Source: Symmachiella macrocystis (lineage in GTDB: Bacteria > Planctomycetota > Planctomycetia > Planctomycetales > Planctomycetaceae). From it: a DNA stretch of 64,000 nt. Position 1 is the first letter of the stretch. Each line of letters opens with the position of its first letter. The stretch is taken from contig NZ_SJPP01000005.1 in the NCBI RefSeq assembly GCF_007860075.1, forward strand, positions 28,685-92,684, in the 5' to 3' direction. The position numbers and the translations under genes were made by a program. Shown piece after piece: positions 16,314-25,088 of the stretch. Under the pieces are notes generated by a model that saw nothing but the letters and a program-made list of their open reading frames with translations, did no database searches and was not told the DNA's origin.

Positions 16314-16706
16314 TTAACGGAGGATGGTCCATATCCTGCGTTGCCTCCCCCAATCCGCCTCCGCCACAACCGCCCGCAGTTCGCGCTCCGTCATCGCATC
16401 CCTTCCCTGTTCCACTGCTGGCAGAAACAACAACGCCTCTTGGATATCAGTCGCTAGATTGAGCAAATTCATAATCTGCGTCACCCGCGCCCGGCTGACA
16501 TGTCCCTGCCACGCCAACTCCGCCTGGTCAGTCACGACGCCATCGCAGATCAACTGGTCGAACCGAATCGCCAACGCCATCAACTTGGCTATCCTAGGAA
16601 TGCGTTTTGCCGGCGGCGCGGGCTTTTCGCCAGTCTTCAATTCTTTCCGGCTCCGCCGCCCGGCCCCGAAATGCACGTTTGCCGTTACAGTCGGTCCACC
16701 AAACAT
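16314..16706 (-). CDS. Small HTH-like protein downstream of the serine recombinase
   Basis: 130 residues. The N-terminus is basic (GRRSRKELKTG). The middle has a likely helix-turn-helix (DQAELAWQGHVSRARVTQIM, then NLLNLA) of the kind that follows large serine recombinases in such modules. The start at 16706 overlaps the recombinase end by 22 bp, as in co-translated pairs. No internal stop, unlike its two upstream neighbours. Its role may be regulation or direction of recombination; this is context-based inference. Confidence 0.65.
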   Translation of the reverse strand: MFGGPTVTANVHFGAGRRSRKELKTGEKPAPPAKRIPRIAKLMALAIRFDQLICDGVVTDQAELAWQGHVSRARVTQIMNLLNLATDIQEALLFLPAVEQGRDAMTERELRAVVAEADWGRQRRIWTILR

Positions 16707-18202
16707 TGCACCACCTCCGTTGCTAACGTCTTGATTCCCGTCGCATGAAACGTCACGCTGATCGTTCCGGCCTGCCCGTCGTAGTCGACCCGCTCGATCA
16801 GCAATTTCAGAAGCTTCGATTTCTCCTGTGAGGACAACTCGTCCCAGACCGGATCGAATTCCGCCAATGCAGTCTGCACGTCCGCCTCATTGATGATCCG
16901 GTTTCGCAAGTCTGCCAATTCGCTACGAATCTCCGACTGTCGCCGTTCTGCGATCGCCTCGCGTTCCTGGGCGTCGGCCAATCGGGCCGTCTCCTCCGCG
17001 GCAACTGCCCGTTCCATTTCGCCGCCCAAACGCCCCAGTTCCCGCGAAAACGCCCGCGTTTCAGTTTTTAGTTCTTTGATCGCCTTTTAGGTCTGCGACC
17101 GCGACGCAGCCTACGTGGCGGCGACGAGGCCGGGATCGCGGCCGATCGCTCGGATCTGGTCCACCACAAACCGTTCGATTTCGCCGGCCGGTACTGATTT
17201 TGGAGGGCACTCGCCGTATCCCCGTTTCTGCGCATTGGTGCAGACGTAATACCGGTACCGCTTTGTCTTGTTCTTGACCACGTGCGAAGGCGTCATCCGG
17301 CAACCACACGGTGCGCAGTGGAGCAGTCCCTTGAGCAGCGCGCCGAACCGGTTTCGCACGTCGCGACCGCCGTTGCGGTGGTTTTTTCGCAGCAATTCCT
17401 GTACCCGGCGAAATATCTCCTGATCGACGATCGCCTCGTGTTCCCCCTCGTAGACGGCCTCTTTGTGCCGCACTTGGCCGATGAAGGCCACGTTGGTCAG
17501 TTGTTTGTGCAGACTCGTCTTGTCGAATCGGCGGCCACCACGGGTTTTGCCTTTCTTGGTGGTCCAGCGCTTCGTCTTCCAACCCCGCTGATCGATTTTC
17601 GCGATAGTTGGCAGCAGCCCTTCGTGCTCCAGATAAAGCTCGAATATCTGTCGGATCTGCAGTGCCTCGATTTCGTTGATGACCAGTTTCGTGTTGATGA
17701 TGTCATATCCCAGGATCGGCGGGCCGCCAGCGTATTTTCCCTTGCGGCGGGCAGTCGCCATCTTGTCTCGCGTCCGCTCGGAGATCATTTCCCGTTCGAA
17801 CTGGGCGAACGACAGCAAAATGTTCAGCGTGAGCCGTCCCATGGAATGGGTGGTATTGAATTGCTGCGTGACCGAGACGAACGAGATGCCGTGTTGTTCA
17901 AAGACCTGCATCATGCTGGCAAAATCAAGCAGGCTGCGGCTAAGGCGGTCGACCTTGTAGACCACAACGCATTCAATGCGGTCCGCTTCGATGTCGGCCA
18001 TTAGTCGTTTTAATCCCGGACGGTCCATGTCTCCTCCCGAAAAGCCACCATCGGCATATTCGGTGGGCAAGCACTCCTAGCCTTCGTGACGGTGGCTGGC
18101 GATGAATGCCTCGGCGGATTCTCGCTGGGCGTCGAGCGAATTGAATTCCTGTTCGAGCCCCTCGTTGGTCGATTTGCGGGTGTAGATGGCACAGCGCGTC
18201 AT
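16685..18202 (-). pseudogene. Large serine recombinase interrupted by three in-frame stops
   Basis: Reading from the ATG at 18202, the resolvase/invertase start is clear: [12 protein letters not shown] with the catalytic Ser in RKST, then [20 protein letters not shown] at 18079-18077 interrupts it. The frame resumes with TEYADGGFSGG, VYKVDRLSRSL, the recombinase domain, and a zinc-ribbon region (LLHCAPCGCRM, YYVCTNAQKRGYGECPPKS), then meets a TAG at 17113-17111 and a TAA about 24 bp later. The coiled-coil and C-terminal tail continue in the same frame to 16685 (VWDELSSQEKSKLLKLLIER). No frameshifts are seen. The frame is well preserved, so inactivation looks recent. A shortened product from an internal start would lack the catalytic Ser. 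Confidence 0.85.
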
Positions 18203-18690
18203 TGCTGTCCTCCTTTAACATTCAGGCGGAAAATGAGAAATCCATTGGTGTGTGTGCCGGTGATCGCCTTGGCGACCGCCGAGAGCGACTTGAAGGTTTC
18301 CCCCTCGTATTCGAAGCCCTCGTCGAGCACCTTCACGCGGACATCACCCCCCTTCTAGATTCGGGAAAGCGTCGTGCCGGGTAACAGCAGTCGGGGATCG
18401 TGGCGATTCGGCAGCTGTCCCGTCCGCGCGGGTGGCTTTGCCAGATCGTGCCCCTGTGGCGGTTTGAGCCACAGATCGGCGTCGTTGGCCAATTCCATTG
18501 CCCGGCGGCGAGTCCGTTCCGACAGGTCCCCTTCCTCATTGGCCTGCATCCGCCAAGCAATCCGCTTGATCAACCATTGTTTGTGGTTGGAGCGGCATTC
18601 TTCGCCGAAGACCTCCTCGTACCGCACCCGCAATTCACGGGGCGTCATTCGCCGCAACGCGGTAACCTCTTGCTCGATGTTCAACGCCAT
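18199..18690 (-). pseudogene. DUF2924 protein interrupted by an in-frame TAG
   Basis: The start at 18690 gives MALNIEQEVTALRRMTPREL and the typical DUF2924 body (YEEVFGEECRSNHKQWLIKR). A TAG at 18357-18355 falls after PGTTLSRI. The same frame then continues with the expected C-terminal part (DEGFEYEGETFKSLSAVAKA, then ITGTHTNGFLIF) to a TGA at 18201-18199 that overlaps the recombinase ATG. DUF2924 proteins accompany this kind of serine recombinase. With the stops in the recombinase, two coupled genes of one module carry four in-frame stops in all. Confidence 0.8.
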
Positions 18691-18724
18691 GAATTTACTC
18701 CTGTGTGTGAGACTCTCGAAACCG

Positions 18725-18899
18725 TTAACCAACGGTGACAGTGAGCCTCGAATCGTCGCCGGCATCAAGGCATGTCGGGGCGGATTTTTCTAGGCGTGGA
18801 GGGGAGATTGGCCTGGCGTGGAGCCGCTGAACGGCGCGGGCGAGGAGTTCGGCGATTTGGCGGTCGCGATCTTCCGGTGTGTGGTGGGGGGTGCTGTGT
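18725..18899 (-). pseudogene. Possible small first gene of the recombinase module, start lost
   Basis: The minus-strand frame reads HHTPEDRDRQIAELLARAVQ and ends with CLDAGDDSRLTVTVG before a TAA. It looks like a real short protein but lacks an in-frame start: the nearby ATG at 18902 is one base out of frame, and a TAG lies just upstream in the correct frame. A single-base change could explain this. Low confidence. Confidence 0.35.
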
Positions 18900-18902
18900 T
18901 CA

Positions 18903-18924
18903 TACTATTTATTTACGCAATCGG
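18903..18924 (-). repeat. 22-bp perfect inverted repeat, left copy
   Basis: Exact reverse complement of 22584-22605. Read on the minus strand it begins CCGATTGCGTAAATAAATAG and ends two bases later. It lies immediately upstream of the minus-strand recombinase module. With its partner it brackets the five-gene segment between them. Confidence 0.95.
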
Positions 18925-19025
18925 CCGTTGCGGTTGCCCGAAAAATGAATCGTTTTTTCCTGCGTGGTAATTTGGAAGACTTCATCCTGATCCCACACCA
19001 TTGATGTACAACAAGGAGACAAGTA

Positions 19026-20237
19026 ATGGCTGATTACCGCATGAAGCGGTTGTCGAACCCGGGGGTGCTCCGGTCGATCGATCGAAAAAACCTTAGTGGT
19101 TTCCTGACGCAATATCGCGATTTCTTCGCGAGGCGAGGCTTAAAGCTGCCCGAAAAGTCGAAAGGCGGTCGCCTGAATTACGACAAACTTATCACCATAT
19201 TGATGACCCCTGACGAGGAAACGCCCCACGAGTTGCTCGATGCGTTATATCTCATCGACGAACTATCGACGCCAGATGCGCAGGCCGCGCTCATCAATGA
19301 ATTCCATGCCAGGAGCGGCGAGATGGAGATTTTTGTCGTTAGTTTTCCTGAAAACCTGACGCTCGACAATCCCAGCCCTGCCGATGTCGCATTGTGCATG
19401 TGGTTGTACGATCGAAACGTCGTGGTGCGAGTGCATGCCGAGTGGGCGATGCCCAATGCGACACGATTTTATTATTTCCGCTCCAGCGAATCAGAGTTGG
19501 AATTCCCAGACCGGATCGAGGAGGCACTATCGAACTTACAGACCGAACTTGGAAATTGGTTCGAGTCACAGAAGTGGGGACGTAGCACAGAAATATTCGA
19601 TTTTGGTGGTGATGTTGATCGCTGGTTTCTAGTCCGGCATGGACAACCCTACCGGCGCCTGGAAGGCTGGAATGGAAAAAGTATCGTTAGCATTGAATAC
19701 CAACCATTGATATACGATGCGATTGTATTTGACGGTGAGCACGGCTTGCTCAAAGTCAAACCCTGCTCGCACCCCGGACCCGAAGCCGAACTCTATCGCA
19801 ATCTCGTTGGCAAACACGTTTTTGGCGACGATCGGATGTTTAGCGAAGACCAAGTGTTTTCGCTGGAACCACTGAAGGACTACGGCCAACGGTCGCTGGG
19901 TTGTGGTGCGAATGAAGGCCTTGACTCAATTCGTGCCACCGGATTGATCTGGCATTTCCAAGATGTTTATGGCCGCGTGGAAACGTGGAATTCGGACAAT
20001 ATCTTTAGCAGCAGTACGGATCTGGAGGGCGATGTGGTGGAAACGGCCGCGCTCATCGAGGCTGAATTTAATGTGGTGTTCTCCGGCGAGACGAATCCTC
20101 GGCCGTTTCGGCTTCAATTGCCAAACATTGCTAAGTTCTCTCGCAATGAGGACATCTCACTAATCGAGCGGTGGTTAACAGAACAACGATTTATGGACAA
20201 CGAGGCTGGGAATGACAACGTGGCAACGATTTTGTGA
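19026..20237 (+). CDS. Protein of unknown function, first gene of a two-gene cassette
   Basis: 403 residues, start after AAGGAG. I do not recognise a family. The N-terminus is basic (MADYRMKRLSNPGVLRSIDR). The rest is mixed alpha/beta, with a helical acidic segment (PDEETPHELLDALYLIDEL), an aromatic-rich centre (WFESQKWG, DRWFLVRHGQPYRRLEGW) and many acidic residues. No signal peptide, membrane helix or catalytic motif is seen. It overlaps the next gene by 26 bp, so the two are probably translated together and may act as a complex. The position inside a mobile region makes a host-interaction or defence role possible, but nothing in the sequence proves it. Confidence 0.8.
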   Translation: MADYRMKRLSNPGVLRSIDRKNLSGFLTQYRDFFARRGLKLPEKSKGGRLNYDKLITILMTPDEETPHELLDALYLIDELSTPDAQAALINEFHARSGEMEIFVVSFPENLTLDNPSPADVALCMWLYDRNVVVRVHAEWAMPNATRFYYFRSSESELEFPDRIEEALSNLQTELGNWFESQKWGRSTEIFDFGGDVDRWFLVRHGQPYRRLEGWNGKSIVSIEYQPLIYDAIVFDGEHGLLKVKPCSHPGPEAELYRNLVGKHVFGDDRMFSEDQVFSLEPLKDYGQRSLGCGANEGLDSIRATGLIWHFQDVYGRVETWNSDNIFSSSTDLEGDVVETAALIEAEFNVVFSGETNPRPFRLQLPNIAKFSRNEDISLIERWLTEQRFMDNEAGNDNVATIL

Positions 20238-21378
20238 AGCGCTCGAGCGTATCCCCAATCAGGAGGCTGTGCTCGTTCAATGGCGGTTGTTGGTGGGTGA
20301 CGACATTGGACTCATCCAGAAGTTATTGCGACGGACGGAGCGGCGAGCTTACACTATTCTGACGCGACAAGGGGCAGCACTGTCGGTAAGGAATTTGCCA
20401 GACGGTAGCTGTGTCGGTGTCAACCGTGAATCCGGCGAGCGACAGATAATCATTGATGACGAACGTTGGATCTACGAGCTGGACGAGGTTAATTTGATCA
20501 AGGGTGTTTGCCAAGTTTTGGGAGCCTTGCCTTCAGCAATAACTGTGGAGCTTCCTGCTTCGACTCGCATGATCGGCAAACTGTCTGCGGATCCCGATTT
20601 GGCGGTTCCTACATATCTCATCATCGCTATCAGCTCAGGGCAGTTTGAACAATCTCTGAATGCTCTTGTAGCAGGGTCCTCAGAATCTTTCATCGTATTC
20701 GCTGCAACAGACAAATTCCTCGATGCGTCCTGTACAGCCCTACTTGATCGACAACGATGTCTGTTTCTCCCATTTTGCGAAGTTTTCCAGTTTTACGAGT
20801 GTGATTGGCTGATAACTCCGATCGGACGGCGCGCAGTGGAGGTGTTCTCAGAGAAGTTTCGAGAGGAACGCAGAGACGAAGGCCGATCGATGGAACGTAA
20901 TTCCAGGATTCGTGTTGAAAGGGAATGGCCGGATCCGAATGAACATACGACTGCGAAGGTTTGGACCGTTAAATCAGGTGCATTGAAGATCAGTACGAAG
21001 ACGGACGGGCACCCCGATGAAACGGTTGAATTCTCTCCAAACCAAGATGGTACTCCAACCAAACAACTCCAACTCATGAGATTGTTGTGCTTCAAGTTCC
21101 CCGTGCCAGTCACATTCTCAACTATCCTTGAAGAAGTTTATCCTGGGGCCTTGGTCGAAAGCCCGCGTGAACCTGAAACGCTAAAATCCACATTGGCAAA
21201 AATCGGAACACTTGTAAGTGATTGTGGAAAAAAACTGGAAAAAGCTGGACTTAATCTACGCATATTGCCATCGCTGAAAATCGAACCGACACGGGGTACA
21301 GCGATTTCGCTCCAACTCCGAAGTCTTCACCGAATGGACGACAAGTCGCTTGATGAGGGTGACGAACCACTTCTCTAG
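20212..21378 (+). CDS. Protein of unknown function, second gene of cassette, possible winged-helix C-terminus
   Basis: 388 residues starting inside the upstream gene. The first ~200 residues are unrecognised. After a charged linker (EKFREERRDEGRSMERNSRI), residues ~270-370 (QLQLMRLLCFKFPVPVTFST, LKSTLAKIGTLVSDCGKKLE, GLNLRILPSLKI) have the spacing of a winged-helix domain like the OmpR effector domain: helix, helix, long helix, then strand pair. DNA binding is therefore possible. No membrane segment or enzyme motif is seen. A strong stem-loop lies 127 bp downstream. Confidence 0.75.
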   Translation: MTTWQRFCEALERIPNQEAVLVQWRLLVGDDIGLIQKLLRRTERRAYTILTRQGAALSVRNLPDGSCVGVNRESGERQIIIDDERWIYELDEVNLIKGVCQVLGALPSAITVELPASTRMIGKLSADPDLAVPTYLIIAISSGQFEQSLNALVAGSSESFIVFAATDKFLDASCTALLDRQRCLFLPFCEVFQFYECDWLITPIGRRAVEVFSEKFREERRDEGRSMERNSRIRVEREWPDPNEHTTAKVWTVKSGALKISTKTDGHPDETVEFSPNQDGTPTKQLQLMRLLCFKFPVPVTFSTILEEVYPGALVESPREPETLKSTLAKIGTLVSDCGKKLEKAGLNLRILPSLKIEPTRGTAISLQLRSLHRMDDKSLDEGDEPLL

Positions 21379-21505
21379 CGAACATCTGCGCAGATGGCAA
21401 ATCGCAGAAGTCGTTTCTGCGCAAGGTTCTACACCGGCCGTTCTATTCAGGTAGCAGGTCCGGTGAAACCTACTAATTAACAATCAACCGCAGCCAATGC
21501 GGTCG

Positions 21506-21549
21506 CACCCCGTGGGAACTCCTTCACCGGACTTGCTTCCCACGGGGTG
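21506..21549 (+). terminator. Stem-loop, 13-bp perfect arms
   Basis: CACCCCGTGGGAA (21506-21518) pairs perfectly with TTCCCACGGGGTG (21537-21549) across an 18-nt loop, followed by ATTTATTT. It lies after the two-gene cassette and 38 bp before the next start, so it could end the upstream transcript or act on the leader of the next gene. Confidence 0.6.
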
Positions 21550-21587
21550 ATTTATTTGGCCACAGGGCCAGGAAGCGAGGATTCGTT

Positions 21588-21932
21588 ATGAGTTCTACTA
21601 CACGACAGGAAATTCCGTCTTGGATCGACGAGATTACAGATGGTCGTTGCCGTTTAGTCACCTGGATGCAGGACGTCTATTTCGGGCGCCTCGAAAACTT
21701 GTTGGTACGGGACGGCGAACCACAAGAGTTTCCAGAGCCGATTCAGGTGTTTCGCCGACCTATTGATAATTTACGAAGATGCGGTTGCAACAAGCTGACG
21801 TGGTCTGGTCCTCACCCTAAGGCTCTGGACAACCTATGGGAGCTGTTCGACATCGAGCGCAACCTTTGGGTTGAAGTGATTGAGGTCCGAAATGGTCTGG
21901 CGACGCACGTGACGTTTCGCCCGCTTAACTAA
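21588..21932 (+). CDS. Small protein of unknown function
   Basis: 114 residues, start after GCGAGGATTCGTT. Trp-rich and acidic (SWIDEITDGRCRLVTWMQDV, WELFDIERNLWVEVIEV). I do not recognise it. It is bracketed by two strong palindromes (21506-21549 and 21946-21969), so it may be transcribed on its own. No membrane segment or zinc site. The regular codon structure and a clean ribosome site support a real gene. Confidence 0.65.
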   Translation: MSSTTRQEIPSWIDEITDGRCRLVTWMQDVYFGRLENLLVRDGEPQEFPEPIQVFRRPIDNLRRCGCNKLTWSGPHPKALDNLWELFDIERNLWVEVIEVRNGLATHVTFRPLN

Positions 21933-21945
21933 ACCTCTACCCAGC

Positions 21946-21969
21946 GCGGCGGGATGCGCATCCCGCCGC
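21946..21969. terminator. 24-bp perfect palindrome between genes
   Basis: Two 12-bp arms (GCGGCGGGATGC and its complement) abut with no loop. It lies 13 bp after the stop of the 114-residue gene and 33 bp before the sigma-factor start. It may be a terminator hairpin or a dimer-binding site; the absence of a T-run leaves this open. Confidence 0.55.
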
Positions 21970-22002
21970 CTCTTCTGATCGTCCCACCTGAGGATGGAAC
22001 CA

Positions 22003-22563
22003 ATGTTTTTCTGCGATGAAGGTACGTCCCGACTGATCCGCCGTAAGGCGAGACAGTTGATGAAACATCCCGCGCTCCACAAATTGGACCGCGAAGACAT
22101 AGAGCAAGAGTTGTGGCTGCACGTCTTAGAAAAGCAGCATCATTTTGACATTGAACGTGGGGCTTTCAACGCATTCGTGACACGCCTTTGCCGAAACAAA
22201 GGGGCGTCGCTGATTCGTTATCACACGGCGGAGAAACGGAACCACGCCTCCAATGGGGTTTCGTTGAACATGCCGATCGACGAAGAACCATACGAACTCG
22301 GCGACACACTGACCGTATCGGGTGCCCGCAAACATCGCGGTACGGCACCGCGGAGCGACTGTGAAATAGCGCAGCTTCGGTTCGACGTCTGCGGAGTATT
22401 GGGTCGACTTCAGGCAGATCTTGCCGCTCTGGGAAACCTGCTAAAATGGAATTCTAAGTACTCCGTGGCAAACGCCCTCAACATTTCTAGGCGTCAAGCC
22501 CACCACCACATCACCCACATGCGACGTCGATTCGAAGACGCCGGCCTCAAAGAATATTTGTAA
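22003..22563 (+). CDS. Sigma-70-like (ECF-type) factor of the mobile region
   Basis: 187 residues. Region 2 of a sigma-70 factor is visible as REDIEQELWLHVLEKQHHFD followed by RGAFNAFVTRLCRNKGASLI. A C-terminal HTH (YSVANALNISRRQAHHHITH) matches region 4.2, with RRRFEDAGL after it. The ATG at 22003 is preferred to 21994 because GAGG is adjacent to the latter and well placed for the former. It sits upstream of the primase genes, so it probably directs transcription of element genes. The 22-bp repeat between them could contain its promoter, which is untested. Confidence 0.75.
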   Translation: MFFCDEGTSRLIRRKARQLMKHPALHKLDREDIEQELWLHVLEKQHHFDIERGAFNAFVTRLCRNKGASLIRYHTAEKRNHASNGVSLNMPIDEEPYELGDTLTVSGARKHRGTAPRSDCEIAQLRFDVCGVLGRLQADLAALGNLLKWNSKYSVANALNISRRQAHHHITHMRRRFEDAGLKEYL

Positions 22564-22583
22564 TTCGCGGGCGCTTGCGCCAC

Positions 22584-22605
22584 CCGATTGCGTAAATAAA
22601 TAGTA
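22584..22605 (+). repeat. 22-bp perfect inverted repeat, right copy
   Basis: Exact reverse complement of 18903-18924, beginning CCGATTGCGTAAATAAATAG. It lies 30 bp before the start of the 22635 operon and points outward like the left copy. Either a shared promoter/operator for both flanking operons or the ends of a 3.7 kb insertion. Confidence 0.95.
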
Positions 22606-22634
22606 GGTAGAGGGACTTCATTGAGGAGTACATT

Positions 22635-22898
22635 ATGTACAAGTACACGTTTGCGCCGCAGGTAGACATGCTCGAGATTGAAGCCTCGTTCCTGCTGGCC
22701 GTGTTGGCTACAGAGAGTCTTCACGGTGAATCGCAGGTGCGTTTGGAAGCTAAGCATGCCATGGATGTCGATAGGCGGACCTGTGTGATCGACGCCGGTA
22801 ATCTAGTTGGCCGCGATCTGAATAGCCTGTTCGTTAAATTCGTGGGGCGTGAGTTTGGGGAGGATGCGTTTACGGTGCGGGAGGTGCCCGTCTCGTGA
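22635..22898 (+). CDS. Small protein upstream of the primase gene
   Basis: 87 residues, start after TTGAGGAGTACATT (good ribosome site). Sequence such as EIEASFLLAVLATESLHGES and FVGREFGEDAFTVREV suggests a compact alpha/beta protein; no family recognised. Its stop overlaps the GTG start of the primase gene by 4 bp (GTGA), so translation is coupled and a role in element replication is plausible. Confidence 0.7.
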   Translation: MYKYTFAPQVDMLEIEASFLLAVLATESLHGESQVRLEAKHAMDVDRRTCVIDAGNLVGRDLNSLFVKFVGREFGEDAFTVREVPVS

Positions 22899-24076
22899 GC
22901 GACTTATTAAGCAAATCCATTGAATACACGAACCGCGGCTGGTCCGTCATACCGATCCCCCACAAGTCGAAAGCCCCTCGTCTCAATGGTTGGCAAAAAC
23001 TTCGACTAACAACGGAGAATCTGCCGAAGCACTTCAACGGCAAACCGCAGAACATCGGCGTGTTGCTCGGCGAACCGTCCGGGTGGCTGATCGACATTGA
23101 TCTGGACCACCCGGTAGCGGTGGAATTGGCGCCAGAGTATTTGCCGCCGACCTCCGCCGTTTTTGGTCGCGCTGGCAAACAGCGGTCGCACTATCTTTAC
23201 CGCGCCACTGGGCCAATTGAGACCAAGAAGTTCTCAAGCAATTCAGAAGGCATGCTGGCCGAGTTACGATCGACCGGACAACAGACTGTTCTGCCTCCCA
23301 GTACGCATGTGAGCGGTGAGGCAATCGAATGGAACGAAGCCAACCCGGAACCGGCGTTGGTCGATCCAGAAGAATTGCAACGGTGTGTCGCCAAGTTAGC
23401 TGCGGCGGTTAAAGAGCGAATCGGTGAACTTCCCGCAAACGTCTGCCTCGATGCGATGCTCCGCATGAATATGGCAGATGGTAAGGACGGATCTAAGCGT
23501 CTGTTTGCCGCTGCGTGTCGGGTCGTGGAGCATGACCTCTCCGACCAAGACGGGTTGGCCCTAATTCGTCAGTACGAACAGCAACGACCGTTCCCTCGCC
23601 AATGGAGTGACAAAGAGATTCTGCAGCGGTATCGGGACGCTGAGAAAAAGGTTGAGCGTGGAACAGTCACGGAAAGGCCGAGCGGTTTTGCGAAGACCGG
23701 GGAACGCGATCCAAAAAGCGGCAAGCTGGTACTCTCTCCCAAGAAAACTCTACCGACGGCGGAAGCCTATGTCGACGAATTTCATACACATCCCGAGGGA
23801 CGCACGCTGTACTGTCACAATGGAGTGTTGTTGCACTGGGAAGGCAATCGGTACGTGGAATTAGAGGACGGCGCTGCTAAAAACAAGTTTCAGCGGTGGC
23901 TTCACGACGCGTTGATGTACAAGACCATCTCTGGTAAGCCACGACTGGTGCAATTCGAAGCAAATCCTCGCACGGTCAACAGTGCTCTGGAGTCGATTCG
24001 CACTCATGTGCATTTACTCAGGAACGATCAGCGATCCCTACTGGTTACAGCCGCAGCCTGGCGATCAGCAGCCTGA
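22895..24076 (+). CDS. Primase-polymerase half of a frameshifted replication protein
   Basis: 393 residues from GTG. Residues ~5-170 are a bifunctional primase/polymerase (prim-pol) domain: GWSVIPIPHKSKAPRLNGWQ, GVLLGEPSGWLIDIDLDHP with the Asp pair, SHYLYRATG, and TVLPPSTHVSGE. Residues ~290-390 start the domain that precedes an SF3 helicase (YCHNGVLLHWEGNRYVELE). The frame is lost after ALESIRTHVHL, and the last ~17 residues are out-of-frame. The true continuation lies in the frame of the next entry, one base away. The protein is thus split by a +1 shift near 24010-24020, and the ancestral protein was a primase-helicase. Confidence 0.85.
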   Translation: MSDLLSKSIEYTNRGWSVIPIPHKSKAPRLNGWQKLRLTTENLPKHFNGKPQNIGVLLGEPSGWLIDIDLDHPVAVELAPEYLPPTSAVFGRAGKQRSHYLYRATGPIETKKFSSNSEGMLAELRSTGQQTVLPPSTHVSGEAIEWNEANPEPALVDPEELQRCVAKLAAAVKERIGELPANVCLDAMLRMNMADGKDGSKRLFAAACRVVEHDLSDQDGLALIRQYEQQRPFPRQWSDKEILQRYRDAEKKVERGTVTERPSGFAKTGERDPKSGKLVLSPKKTLPTAEAYVDEFHTHPEGRTLYCHNGVLLHWEGNRYVELEDGAAKNKFQRWLHDALMYKTISGKPRLVQFEANPRTVNSALESIRTHVHLLRNDQRSLLVTAAAWRSAA

Positions 24077-25088
24077 CGAAATTCTAGCCGGACGGTCGCA
24101 GTTGCTGCATTTACCGACCGGCAATTTACTAATTTCCACCCCGCGATTCTTCACGAACAATGCGTTGGAGTTTGACCTTGACCCCGAAGCACCATCACCG
24201 CAGGAATGGCTTAAGTTCGTCACGCAACTCTTCGGCAATGACCGGGAGTCTCTGGAGTTGCTACAGGACTGGTTCGGTTATTGCCTGACTTCCGATACGT
24301 CGCAACAGAAAATGCTGCTGATGGTCGGTCCCACGCGTCCCGGTAAAGGAACTATCGCTCGGGTGCTTAAAGAGCTGGTCGGCACAGCCAATGTCTATGC
24401 TCCAACCACATCGGGACTAGCGGGTAACTTCGGGTTACAACCGCTGCTTGGCAAGTCGCTCGCCATTGTCAGTGATGCCCGGTTCCGCGGCAAAGACATC
24501 TCCACTGTCGTTGTGCGGCTGCTCTGCGTCAGCGGCGAAGATCCACTGTCCGTCGACCGCAAGTTCATGGGCAGCGTATACCTGAAACTCCCCACGCGGT
24601 TCATGTTTTTGAGCAACGAGTTGCCGAAGTTGTCGGATGCCAGTGGAGCGCTAGCCGGGCGGTTTGTGATGCTGCAAACGACGAAAAGCTTTTATGGCCT
24701 GGAAGACCACGGTTTGACTGCAAAATTATTGGCCGAACTGCCCGGCATTTTCAATTGGGCGATCGAAGGCTGGAAACGCTTGCGCCATCGAGGGCGGTTC
24801 TTTGTGCCCGCTAGTGTTGCGGAAGAGTTGCAGGCGATGCGCGACCTCGGGTCACCGGTGGGGGCTTTCGTCCGCGAGAAGTGCGAGGTCGGCCAAGGCC
24901 TCCGCGTGAATGTAGAAGACCTATATAGCGCGTGGGTGGGGTGGTGCCGCCGCGAAGGGCACACAGTCACCCTGTCGATACAGACGTTCGGCCGCGATCT
25001 GAAGGCTGCTACCGCGACGGTTGAATGCCGTCGCGGCACTGGCAATGTGCGGTTCTATGACGGCATCACATTTAAGGAGGGCGTGTAA
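23982..25088 (+). CDS. D5/P4-type SF3 helicase half of the replication protein
   Basis: The second half of the replication protein. The conserved sequence begins around SGTISDPYWLQPQPGDQQP, so the first ~12 residues of this frame are not native. It includes LLHLPTGNLLISTPRFFT, Walker A GPTRPGKGT, then IVSDARFRGKDIS (Walker B-like), and RFMFLSNELPKLSDASGALA with the arginine-finger region GRFV. A C-terminal winged-helix domain follows (VEDLYSAWVGWCRREGH). These are the hallmarks of element-encoded replicative helicases. Separate translation would require an internal start, so function depends on whether the frameshift is real. Confidence 0.82.
   Translation: MLWSRFALMCIYSGTISDPYWLQPQPGDQQPDEILAGRSQLLHLPTGNLLISTPRFFTNNALEFDLDPEAPSPQEWLKFVTQLFGNDRESLELLQDWFGYCLTSDTSQQKMLLMVGPTRPGKGTIARVLKELVGTANVYAPTTSGLAGNFGLQPLLGKSLAIVSDARFRGKDISTVVVRLLCVSGEDPLSVDRKFMGSVYLKLPTRFMFLSNELPKLSDASGALAGRFVMLQTTKSFYGLEDHGLTAKLLAELPGIFNWAIEGWKRLRHRGRFFVPASVAEELQAMRDLGSPVGAFVREKCEVGQGLRVNVEDLYSAWVGWCRREGHTVTLSIQTFGRDLKAATATVECRRGTGNVRFYDGITFKEGV

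Noticed and set aside
16685..18690. Amber-recoded genetic code
   Set aside because: Genes elsewhere in the window end at TAG, TAA and TGA in the expected places, so the stops in the recombinase module are best read as nonsense mutations.
24000..24080. Programmed frameshift in the primase-helicase gene
   Set aside because: No recognisable slippery heptamer or shift-prone stop codon at the junction; simple mutation or sequence error is more likely.
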